DNA from: Methylomusa anaerophila
Lineage (GTDB): Bacteria; Bacillota; Negativicutes; Sporomusales; Sporomusaceae
Direction: 5' to 3'
Length of the DNA: 64,000 nucleotides
Assembly: GCF_003966895.1 (NCBI RefSeq)
Contig: NZ_AP018449.1
Coordinates: 4,419,501 to 4,483,500 of the forward strand
Made by a program: the position numbers and the translations under genes. Below, piece after piece: positions 1-8,800 of this stretch. Numbering within the stretch: the stretch's first letter is position 1; each line of letters starts with the position of its first letter. A model generated the notes under the pieces. It searched no databases. It saw only the letters and a list, made by a program, of their open reading frames with translations, and had not been told where the DNA came from.

Positions 1-358
1 GAGTAAGTTCCAGTTCGGCGCCCAGTGCTTTAAGCAACTTGCGCCGCTCAATGCTCATAGTCTCCGGCATAGTAAGAATCAGTCTGTAACCCCGGGCCGC
101 TGCTACGAAGGCCAAACCGACACCGGTGTTACCGCTGGTAGGTTCGATAATTACGGAATTCTTGTTAATCAACCCTTTGTCTTCCGCAGCTTTGATCATG
201 GCAAGACCAATCCGGTCTTTAACACTGCTCAGCGGGTTAAAGTATTCCAGCTTGGCAATGACCTTGGCGCCTACATTTTTGGCAGCATTATAGTTTTTCA
301 ATTCCAACAGGGGAGTATTTCCGATTAACTCAGTTAAATTTCCGGCAATTTTAGCCAT
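1..358 (-). CDS. cysK: Cysteine synthase (O-acetylserine sulfhydrylase), 5' part only
   Basis: The visible 119 residues are the N-terminus of a PLP-dependent cysteine synthase, which makes cysteine from O-acetylserine and sulfide in the cytoplasm. The protein opens [20 protein letters not shown]. It carries the family's lysine region ([15 protein letters not shown]; the K binds PLP) near residue 43 and the substrate loop [11 protein letters not shown] near residue 70. The gene runs off the left edge. An in-frame ATG lies three codons upstream (365-367), but the AAGGG ribosome site ends right against it and sits about 9 nt before the ATG at 356-358, so I use the latter. It is divergent from the metI-like gene and has its own promoter and a structured leader that recurs before the ABC importer at 41.5 kb. 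Confidence 0.95.
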   Translation of the reverse strand, partial: MAKIAGNLTELIGNTPLLELKNYNAAKNVGAKVIAKLEYFNPLSSVKDRIGLAMIKAAEDKGLINKNSVIIEPTSGNTGVGLAFVAAARGYRLILTMPETMSIERRKLLKALGAELELT

Positions 359-431
359 ACTAGTCATCCCTTTCTTAAATAAGCTCGTAGCTATTCACCC
401 TCGAGCTATTATGCCAGTTATCTTCTGTCAG

Positions 432-497
432 GAAACAGCAAGAGGCAATCGTGGCTGTTAAAACAACCGCCGACTGCCTCCGGTTTTCCGGTCAGCA
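432..497 (-). promoter_or_regulatory. Structured leader RNA of cysK, shared with the ABC importer
   Basis: On the minus strand this holds a small CCGG-AAAA-CCGG hairpin (480-491) that runs directly into a long interrupted hairpin (432-480): a lower stem of about 10 bp, an internal loop, an upper stem of 6 bp and a U-rich loop. The same two-hairpin arrangement occurs at 41766-41820 with several changes that keep pairing. Here the 3' side lacks a clean U-run (CTCTTGCTGTTTCC), so it may not be a simple terminator. Function is inferred as sulfur-linked control; I do not recognise it as a named RNA family. Confidence 0.6.
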
Positions 498-514
498 AGA
501 ATTTAATTAACTTT

Positions 515-543
515 AAAGTAACACATAAATTATATTTTGTCAA
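515..543 (-). promoter_or_regulatory. Promoter of cysK (sigma-A type)
   Basis: On the minus strand TTGACA (543-538) is followed after 17 nt by TACTTT (520-515). The context TTGCTTGACA is identical in the promoter at 41841-41869, so the leader and its promoter are shared as a unit. Confidence 0.7.
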
Positions 544-628
544 GCAAAAACTTACCAGCGGCCTTGGTCTTTTTCATGCATCATACAACAATCGTCATAC
601 AACAAACCAAACTTTTTAAATATTTATC

Positions 629-657
629 TTGACACTTACATCCGTCTATGGCAAAAT
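629..657 (+). promoter_or_regulatory. Promoter of the SAM-riboswitch/metI transcript
   Basis: A perfect TTGACA (629-634) and CAAAAT (652-657) are separated by 17 nt. Transcription would start near 664, about 20 nt before the riboswitch. Confidence 0.75.
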
Positions 658-683
658 AAAATGCAATAAACTTAAATAAATAA

Positions 684-776
684 CTTATCAAGAGTGGTCG
701 AGGGACTGGCCCAATGACACCCGGCAACCGGCATATTGCAAGGTGCTAATTCCAGCGGAGCAATCCGAAAGATGAG
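684..776 (+). promoter_or_regulatory. SAM-I (S-box) riboswitch
   Basis: The canonical S-box core is present: P1 5' strand CTTATCAAGAG, then GGGACTGGCCC-ATGA, CACCCGGCAACC, GGTGCTAATTCC, a short CGGA/TCCG hairpin, and the closing GATGAG strand. It binds S-adenosylmethionine and, when bound, favours the terminator just downstream. This fits control of a methionine-synthesis gene. Confidence 0.95.
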
Positions 777-792
777 TTTTCGTGCGCAAGCC

Positions 793-822
793 ACGGTTCT
801 TCTTTCGGGAAGAACCGTTTTT
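793..822 (+). terminator. Riboswitch expression-platform terminator
   Basis: A 10-bp stem (793-802 with 809-818), a 6-nt loop and TTTTT follow the S-box. It lies 52 nt before the metI start and is the expected SAM-dependent off switch. Confidence 0.9.
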
Positions 823-873
823 CTGTAGGCGAAAACCAAAACAAGCCAAAACAAGTAGGGAGGATATCTATTC

Positions 874-2019
874 ATGAAGTTTGCCACCAGAGTAGTTCAG
901 GCCGGTCTAGTTACGGATAAATCCACCGGCGCCATCAGCACCCCTATATATCAAACAGCCACCTTTCGTCATCCGGCTTTAGGCCAAAGTACGGGTTTCG
1001 ATTACTCCCGCACGCAAAACCCAACACGAAAAGCAGTAGAGGAAGCAGTGGCCAATCTGGAAGAAGGACATGCGGGATTTGCTTTCGCGTCAGGCATGGC
1101 CGCCATTACGGCAATTCTTATGTTATATCGCCCCGGCGACCATATTATTCTCACTGAAGACTGCTACGGCGGAACCTACCGGATCCTCGACCAACTCTTT
1201 ACCCAATTGGGCCTTGCTGCAACATTCGTAGATACAGCCAACCTTGAAGAAGTCCGCAGTGCCATCCGCGCCAACACCAGGGCAATCCTTGTTGAAACCC
1301 CCACGAATCCGCTCATGAAGATTGCGGATATCCGGTCTATTGTTTCGATAGCCCGCGAAAACTTCTCACACCCTTTGGATATCATCGTCGACAATACCTT
1401 TTTGTCCCCTTATTTTCAGCGTCCGCTCACTTTGGGCGCCGACATGGTGATACACAGCGGCTCCAAATATCTCTCCGGACACAATGACGTAGTCTGCGGC
1501 ATTGTGGTCACCGGCAAACCCTGTCTGTCGGAACGAATCGGGTTTATACAGAATGCTACGGGATCAATTCTTGGTCCGCAAGACAGCTGGCTGTTGTTAA
1601 GAGGTCTGAAAACGTTGGCGCTACGTATGCGCGAACACCAGGAAAATGCTGCTAAAGTAGCCAACTGGCTAAAAAAGCATCCCCATGTGACCGCTGTTTA
1701 TTATCCCGGTCTGCCGGAGCACCCCGGCAAAGATATTCAGGAAGCTCAGGCATCGGGCTATGGCGGCATGCTTTCGTTTGCAATTGATCATCCCGGTCTG
1801 CCACAGCAAATCCTGCGTAAGGTTAAAGTATTTCAATTTGCCGAAAGCCTGGGAGGAGTAGAATCACTCATAACCTTTCCCTCGGTTCAGACCCATGCCG
1901 ATATGCCTTATGAAATGAGGAAACGGCTGGGGATCAATGAATGCCTGCTGCGAGTATCCGTAGGTATTGAAGACGCCGACGACTTAATCGCCGACTTGGA
2001 ACAAGCTCTAAGTAAATAG
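874..2019 (+). CDS. metI: Cystathionine gamma-synthase / O-acetylhomoserine thiolyase (MetI type)
   Basis: This 381-aa protein belongs to the Cys/Met-metabolism PLP family. It joins an activated homoserine ester to cysteine (or sulfide) on the way to methionine. The PLP lysine lies in IHSGSKYLSGHND near residue 198. Other family marks are DYSRTQNPTR (about 50), FASGMAAI (about 72) and AESLGGVESLITFPS near 325. The STGFDY...NPTRxxVE pattern and overall sequence are closest, from memory, to Bacillus MetI. The start follows an AGGGAGG site about 9 nt upstream. It is a single gene under the SAM riboswitch at 684-776, which supports a synthetic rather than a degradative role; cystathionine gamma-lyase (MccB) is the main alternative. 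Confidence 0.85.
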   Translation: MKFATRVVQAGLVTDKSTGAISTPIYQTATFRHPALGQSTGFDYSRTQNPTRKAVEEAVANLEEGHAGFAFASGMAAITAILMLYRPGDHIILTEDCYGGTYRILDQLFTQLGLAATFVDTANLEEVRSAIRANTRAILVETPTNPLMKIADIRSIVSIARENFSHPLDIIVDNTFLSPYFQRPLTLGADMVIHSGSKYLSGHNDVVCGIVVTGKPCLSERIGFIQNATGSILGPQDSWLLLRGLKTLALRMREHQENAAKVANWLKKHPHVTAVYYPGLPEHPGKDIQEAQASGYGGMLSFAIDHPGLPQQILRKVKVFQFAESLGGVESLITFPSVQTHADMPYEMRKRLGINECLLRVSVGIEDADDLIADLEQALSK

Positions 2020-2040
2020 TAAATAATTTTTTTAAAAAAC

Positions 2041-2066
2041 GAGGGATTGCCCAGCGGGCAATCCCT
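2041..2066. terminator. Bidirectional terminator between metI and the DUF2292 gene
   Basis: An 11-bp GC-rich stem (2042-2052 with 2056-2066) has a 3-nt loop. The minus-strand side is followed by CG-TTTTTT and so is the stronger direction, ending the DUF2292 transcript; the plus side gives only TTCTTAT after metI. Confidence 0.8.
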
Positions 2067-2068
2067 TC

Positions 2069-2449
2069 TTATATTCCGTCGCCGTTGACTCCGGTCATCT
2101 TAGTAAATCTATACTTTTCCGTTTTCTCAACTTGCGTAATTTCTCCGGCTTGAACCTGGATGGTGGCTTTACCGTATTCAAGCCCTCTTACCGCCGACAA
2201 GATACGCATTCTTAAGTCTGTAGTATTACCGGGAGACTTAATCCAGTCCTTGTTTGTTTCAGAATACGTCACCATATCACATACCCGAATCTTTTCGATT
2301 TTTTCAATTTGAATGACTCTTGAATCCTGAACGACCAAGGTGACTGAGCCAAAGTTAATGTCGGTTATGGCTTTTTCAATAAGGGTAAGTACATTGGAAG
2401 GCAAGGTTTTATCTGCTACCTGTTTCACTTTTGCTTCCCTTTGCATCAA
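2069..2449 (-). CDS. Tandem DUF2292 (YezD-like) small protein
   Basis: The 126-aa protein contains two copies of the short DUF2292/YezD unit: residues about 15-60 (IEKAITDINFGSVTLVVQD, then VIQIEKIEKIRV) and about 80-118 (ILSAVRGLEYGKATIQVQAG, then ITQVEKTEKYRF). Family members are usually a single unit of about 55 aa, so this is an internal duplication or fusion. No catalytic motif, signal peptide or membrane segment is visible and the biochemical role is unknown. The start is either TTG at 2449, 9 nt after GGGAGG, or ATG at 2446. The gene has its own promoter (2747-2775), a SAM-type riboswitch and a leader terminator, which ties it to sulfur/methionine status. Confidence 0.8.
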   Translation of the reverse strand: MMQREAKVKQVADKTLPSNVLTLIEKAITDINFGSVTLVVQDSRVIQIEKIEKIRVCDMVTYSETNKDWIKSPGNTTDLRMRILSAVRGLEYGKATIQVQAGEITQVEKTEKYRFTKMTGVNGDGI

Positions 2450-2567
2450 TTGTATTCCCCTCCCTAAGATTGCAATACATCTCTCTAAGCAAGCATATAT
2501 CTGTTTATTTCAACAAAAAAATACAGGCGAAGCCAGTAAACAAGCCGCATCTTTTCCGTAATATTTG

Positions 2568-2597
2568 TAAAAGGAAAATCCCCTCATCCGAGGGGAT
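2568..2597 (-). terminator. Leader terminator before the DUF2292 gene
   Basis: On the minus strand an 8-bp stem ATCCCCTC/GAGGGGAT (2597-2590 with 2585-2578) has a 4-nt loop and is followed by TTTTCCTTTT. It lies between the riboswitch-like element and the ribosome site near 2455, as expected for a transcriptional off switch. Confidence 0.75.
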
Positions 2598-2615
2598 AAC
2601 ATCCCATTCATCCTT

Positions 2616-2703
2616 CGATTCCCAGGATTGATATCCTGTTGGGTTTACACCGCTGCATTTATAACTTCGCTTACCGGGTGTCATCGAGCCATTCCCTCAA
2701 TCG
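2616..2703 (-). promoter_or_regulatory. Variant SAM-clan riboswitch (short P2)
   Basis: The minus strand shows an S-box-like core: P1 CGATT/AATCG (2703-2699 with 2620-2616), then GGAATGGCTCGATGA, CACCCGG, GGTGTAAACCC and a CAGGAT/ATCCTG hairpin before P1 closes. Core blocks align one to one with the bona fide S-box at 684-776. The P2 arm, however, is cut to a GAG/CUC stem and has no room for the usual kink-turn. It could be a SAM-I/IV-type variant. A terminator follows at 2568-2597. Confidence 0.65.
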
Positions 2704-2746
2704 CTTTTGACAAAAATCCAGTTAGCTATATGTTTTATTGACTACA

Positions 2747-2775
2747 ATGATATCCAAATCCCATTTGTTTGTCAA
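2747..2775 (-). promoter_or_regulatory. Promoter of the DUF2292 transcript
   Basis: On the minus strand a perfect TTGACA (2775-2770) is followed after exactly 17 nt by TATCAT (2752-2747). The start would be about 40 nt before the riboswitch. Confidence 0.75.
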
Positions 2776-2784
2776 TACAAAGTT

Positions 2785-2820
2785 AAAGGCTAAGGATTGG
2801 CGATAAAATCCTTAGCCTTT
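2785..2820. terminator. Terminator after the thioesterase PKS gene
   Basis: A 14-bp perfect inverted repeat (2785-2798 with 2807-2820) has an 8-nt loop. It follows the stop of the 3997-aa PKS by about 60 nt on the minus strand and sits just before the DUF2292 promoter. The minus-side tail TTTAACTTTG is only moderately U-rich. Confidence 0.75.
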
Positions 2821-2883
2821 TATGTTTTCAGCCCGGAATACTGCCGCTCGGTCCCCCCTGATTTAAAGCCGTCCGGAGCTGAC

Positions 2884-5800
2884 TTATGACTTATGCTTTT
2901 GGAAGAATGGCTCAAAAAACTCTGGGGTCATGCCTGTTTCCGAATACAATTTTTCGCAAAGTGCCATGATCGGCTCATAGGATTGGGGTTCGGATAACAA
3001 CACCATATGATTGGAAGCATCCACATCCATCATATAGAAATGGGGCATCTCCCGTTCCCATTCTTTCCAGTAGTTTGTATGGGTTAATGAATTTAATGAA
3101 GTTTCGGCAGCGGAAAGATAAGGTTCTAATGCTCCGTAAAATAACCCATTCCTATTACGGAAATAGTAGCACTTTACCGTTTGCGCATCAGGCAGCGGCC
3201 ACACCGAAAAGCTACCCATTTCATAAGCCCTGCGAATGGCCAAATCTTTTTGACTCATGGCGTACAGCTGCGTTTCTGTTTTTTTCAAGCCCCGCTTTTG
3301 GGCAAGCTTAACAACTTGCTTGACCAGTTCTTCCTTATCATCCCCAGTCAAAATTAGTTCATCCCGGTGAATAAATGTTTGGGCAAATTTTTCCGGCTCC
3401 TGCAAAATTGTGTTCATTAACGCGATATTAACTGTCTGCAAAAGTATATCCCGGTCACTAAAGCTAAATTTGCTCAACCCGCTGCCGTCAAATGCATCTA
3501 ACATGACAAGCGTGGCAACGGCTTCTCCCATTTCCTGCAATTGCCGCGTGATTTCATATGCTATGGCACCGCCAAGTGAATATCCACCCAAATCATAAGG
3601 GCCTGACGGTTGTACCGAACGTATTATATTGACATAATACGCCGCCGTCGCTTGAATACCATTTAATGGAACCCTGTCGGTCATCCAGCCCCGGGCTTGA
3701 ATACCATAAAACGGCCGTTGGATTTTCCTCGCAATTCCCTGATATGTTTCTACCCCGCCTATTGCTCCATGAATCCAGAACACGGGCCGCCCCTTAAAAT
3801 TCTCATTGAGATGAATGAGTTCAGGAAATTTTGACCAGTCTTTAGGAATAAACTCGCTGGCTGCCAGAACAGAAACAACGGCTTGCTGTCCCGGCGCTGC
3901 CGGTTTGTCTCCCTTTTCGGGCCGTAAAACAGCAATAATATCCTGAGCGGTTTTAGTTTCCCGCAGTTTATCCAAGGTAAGTGATAAATCTATCTGGGAT
4001 TGCAACCGCTGAAATAATGAAATAAATTGAATTGAATCAAGTCCATATTGATCTAACGGTTTATTAAGATTTAATTCTGCCGCCGTCATTCCCAGCAAAT
4101 TGGCTATGATATTAGCTACCTGGTTATCAAGGTTATCAATGCCGGTGTATTGGGTTCCGGCCGCATTTGGCATACTTGCCGGTTCCTCATTCTCATTTAT
4201 CACCTTGTGTACCTCTTGGGAAGGAATAACTTCAGCAGCCGCGGGGCTGGCAAAGGTGAATTGCTGCCCTGGTGACGGAGGTTTATGGGGTTCAAGCCAA
4301 CAGCGCCGTTTTTCGAAAGGATAAGTGGGTAGGGATATTCTCCGGACTTTTTCGCCTGCATGCAGTGATTCCCAGGGAATCTTTCCTCCCTTTACCCAAT
4401 ACAACGCCAGTTTGTTGAGATCTTTTTCCACCAGAAATACTTGCAGCAACGTCTCGCCGGCTATTCCCGACAGCAAGCTTCTTATCTCCGAATGATCTTC
4501 TTCCGTGTTGCCGCTGAAAACAGGCACAGATGCGGGCAGTTCTTGTCCTGCTTTGATCGCCGCCAGATACTCCCTCATTCCCCGGACCAGTTCCTGCCGG
4601 CTATTTGCCATCATTGCCACCCGGTATTCCATTGCTTCCCGCCCCAACTGGAGTGTATAAGCCAGATCCGGTAAGGAAATATCCTTTTGGACTTCTATAA
4701 AATGAAGCATTTTTTCAATAACTGCCTGTAGCCGTTCAGGGTTTCTCGCCGAGAAGACAATGAGCTGCGGCTTCATTGCCGGAGTATTTTGAATGGGGAC
4801 GGGTTCTTCCTGCGGCGGCACGTATTCTTCGATAATCAGATGGGCATTTGATCCTCCCGCCCCAAATGAACTTACAGTTGCCCGCCGGGGAAATTCCCGT
4901 TCTGCTCCGTTTATTTTTACCAGCGGCCGTTGCCACTCCTGCAGTTCCCGTTGCAGGTAAAAGGGGGTATTATTAAAATCTATGTTGGGATTTGGCGGTT
5001 CCGCCTTGATTGAAGGCACTAAACGCCGATGCTGCAATTGTAAAATAACCTTAGTCAACTGAGTAATTCCCGAAGCGGCTTCGGCGTGGCCGATATTGGA
5101 TTTTACCGACCCAATCGGGCAAAATTGTTGATCGGTTGTAAATTTCTGAAAAGCTTTATTCAACGCCGTAATCTCTATCGCATCCCCTAAAGCGGATCCA
5201 TTGGCGGCCGCTTCCACATAACTGATAGTCCGGGGATCAATCCCTGATTTTATAAAATTGTCTTCAATCAGTTTTGCCTGGGCATTGGGATTGGGAACGG
5301 TAATTCCGCTGGTGTGTCCGCCATGATTAGTGGCTGTGGATTTAATAACAGCTAAAATGGTATCCCCGTCCTGGATTGCCTCAAGGAGGGGTTTCAATAA
5401 TACGGCGCCAACGCATTCCGCCGGCAGATAGCCGTCGCCATCACCAAAACTTCGGCTATTGACATGACTGCCAATCATTTGTCTTTGGCTTAACCCAATG
5501 TACTTTTTCGGATGAATGGAAAGGTTTACGCCGCCGGCTATCACTATCCGGCTCTCCCGCCGCATCAGGCTTTCACAAGCCATATGTATCGCAATGGTAG
5601 AAGAAGAACACATGGTATCGATAGCTATACTGGGGCCCTGGAAATTAAAATAATGGGAAACTCTGTTGGCGATAGAACTGTAGGAAGACAGAGAAATTGC
5701 CGCTTCTTTAACCATATCCGAATCAAAAGCGTGATACTGTTGATACATGGCGCCGACATAGACGCCAACCTTGGCTTCATACTGGCGTTGCAAAGCCTCA

Positions 5801-8800
5801 CGGGTATAGCCCGTGCTTTCCAGCAGATTCCAAACAGTCTCCAGGAAAAGACGGTCCATAGGTTCCATTATTTCCGCCTCGCGGGGCGAAATGTTGAAGA
5901 ACAGGGGATCAAATTGATCCACTTCCTCTAAAAAGCCACCCCACTTGCAATAAGTTTTTTCCGGTGTGTTCTTATTTTCATCAAAAAATAATCTGTGATT
6001 CCAGCGCTCCTGGGGAATTTCGGTGATACAGTCCCTGCCGGCTTGAAGATTTCCCCAAAATTCTTGTATGGTTGCTCCCCCGGGATACCGTCCGGCAAGA
6101 CCAATGATTGCGATATCCCATGCGTCTGTTGCTTTCCGGGCCGGGACTTCAATCTGAATTGAGGCAAAACGCGGACGTTCACGACGCTCGCTGACCGGTA
6201 CCGCCGCCGGCGTCAAACCGGTGTCCTGGGAAGCATCGGCGCTTGCCGCCGTTGTTGCCGCCATTCCCAGAACTTCCAGCAGTTTGCCGCGGTAGGTTGC
6301 CAGGAAATATTCCGCCAAGGCTTGAATGTTTTGGTATTCGAACAGCAAAGTCTTCGATAGCGGGCCGAATATATTTTCTAATTGATTGGTCAATTCCATG
6401 GCCATGATTGAGTCCACGCCATATTTTTCCAGCGAGGCGTCCGCCGCAATCTTCTGCTCCGGCAGCTTAATAACGGCAGAAAACTGCTTTTTGAGGTAAT
6501 TTATTGCCTTTTGCCGCAGTAGATCTTTTTCGATTACCTGCACTCCTGGGATTGCTGCCGGGGGCGAGCTTACCTCCCTCTCCCCTGCCAAAACCCTTAA
6601 TGACAACCCTTTCAGCCGCACCTTGATATTGCCTTGATCATCGTACAAATCAATATCGATCTTCGCAACATTGCCGCCTGCTTGGCTGCCGTGGCTGTAG
6701 CGAAGCAGGGCCCACATTACGGCGGTACATTTGCCGACTATCTCGATTTTTTGCAAAGCGAACGGCAAAAACGGCTGGGGGCGAGCTTCACCGCCGGAGG
6801 GTATTGCATTACCGGACCCCGGCATTAAGCCGATTGACGCTTGCAGGGCCGAATCCAGCAAACTGGGATGCAGGATGAATTGCTCCTTGGTATCGGCAAC
6901 GGCTGCAGGCAAAGACAGCTTTGCCAACACTTGCCCGTGTCCCGCCCATATCTTCTCCACGCCTTGGTGTGACGGGCCATAGTCAATGCCGACGGCGCGG
7001 AAAGCCTCATAGCATTGACCGGCTGAGAAGATCGCCTGATTGCACTTAGACTGCAAAGATTCTATGTCCAAATTTGGCCCTGCGTCAACTGAGCTAAGGC
7101 CGGCCCGGCCTTGGCTGTGCAATACCGGCTCTGAGTCAGACTTTTCAGGCCGGCTGTAAATTTCATAAACTATCTCCCCGTTGGGCTCAGCAAAAAGTTC
7201 AACGTGTACCTGCACTGGCTCAGCCACGATAATAGGCCGTGTCCACACAACGTTTTTAAGTTGAATGCTTTTTTCCTGCCGGACTCCTGCCGAGTACGCC
7301 ACCGCCGTTCGCGCCATCTCCAGATAGGCCGCCCCGGGTAAAACCCGCTGTTCTTTTACAATGTGGTCGGCCAAAAAGAACTCCTGTCCCGTAAAAATGG
7401 TGCTAAATCGCTGCTTTGAGAGGTCGGAGGTATTCTGATGCAGCAACGGATGCAGGTACGCAGGCCTGTCAGGTTGCCGGCAATTGAGCGAATTGTCCGA
7501 TTGAACATTGCGCGGCCAAGACACGCCGGCCGTTTCCTCCCGGTTGGTTTGGTTGGTTTGGTCGGTTTGGTTGTTGCTTGCGGGAATCCAATAGCGTTCC
7601 CTGGCAAAGGGATAGGTTGGGAGACTAATGCGGCGAGGCTTAATGTCTCCGTATAACCTGTTCCAGTCCAAGTTCCAACCGTCAGTCCAGCGTTCCAGCA
7701 GTTTGGCATAATCCCGTTTCGTTATCCAAGCATCAATTGTCGCCGCTGTGTCTGCGCCGGCCGCCACAGCACCAACGTCTTCTTTACTGCCTTTAATCTG
7801 TCCCCGGTATAAATCCGGAATATCATCCTGTCCGTTTAAATAAGCCTGCAGTTTCTCCTCAAGTTCTTGTCCGGATCCCGCCATCAAGCCCAGGCGTTCC
7901 TCCATGGCCTCGCGCCCCACTTGAAGCGTGTAAGCCACATCGGCTAAGCCGGCATCGGACAATTGCCGCTCCTTAACAGCAGTCAATAACTGCTGTGCCT
8001 GGGCGTAGAGCCGTTCCTCATTTTTTGCCGACAATATGATAATGGCCGGCTCCTGAACGGTAACCGCAATTTGCGGCCGCTCCTGCTGCCGGGAGACATA
8101 TTCCTCAATCACCACATGGGCGTTGACACCGCCAAATCCGAAAGAACTCACACCGGCCCGCCGCGGCAGATCCTGGCCGTAACTATCTTGCAAAGCCTTC
8201 CATTCTTTCGTTTCCTGGACGATGTAGAACGGACTGTCCTGAAGCTGAATATAAGGATTAAGGGTACTGCAGTGCAGGCTTCTGGCAAGGGTTTTATGTT
8301 TAAGTTGCAATAAGACTTTGATCACACCGGCGATGCCGGCGGCAACTTCCAAATGCCCAATGTTGCTTTTTACCGAACCCACCCCGCAGTGGCTGCCGGC
8401 AACCCTCGAATTCCCCGCGGCCTGATAGAGATCCTTAAAAGCCGACTTCAGCGCGTTGATTTCAATGGGGTCGCCAAGTTCCGTACCTGTTCCGTGGGCT
8501 TCAATGTAACTGACGGTCCGCGGATCAATCCCCGCCTTTGCATATGCTGCTTTCAACACTGCCGCCTGCGCTTTTGGATTGGGCGCCGTCAGGGAATTGG
8601 CCCGGCCGCCGTGATTCTCGGCTGAGCCGCGGATTACCCCGTAAATATGATCCCCGGCTTTTTCCGCAGCTTGCAATTTTTTCAGGAGAATCATCCCGGC
8701 CCCTTCGCCGCGCACGTAGCCGTCGGCTTGATTGGAAAAAGGCTTGCACTTGCCATCTTCACAGAGCATGCCGGCTTTGTTGAAACTAATATAGCTTTCC

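Noticed and set aside
672-887. Minus-strand 71-aa frame over the metI leader
   Set aside because: It lies across the SAM riboswitch and terminator on the opposite strand and has no family features.
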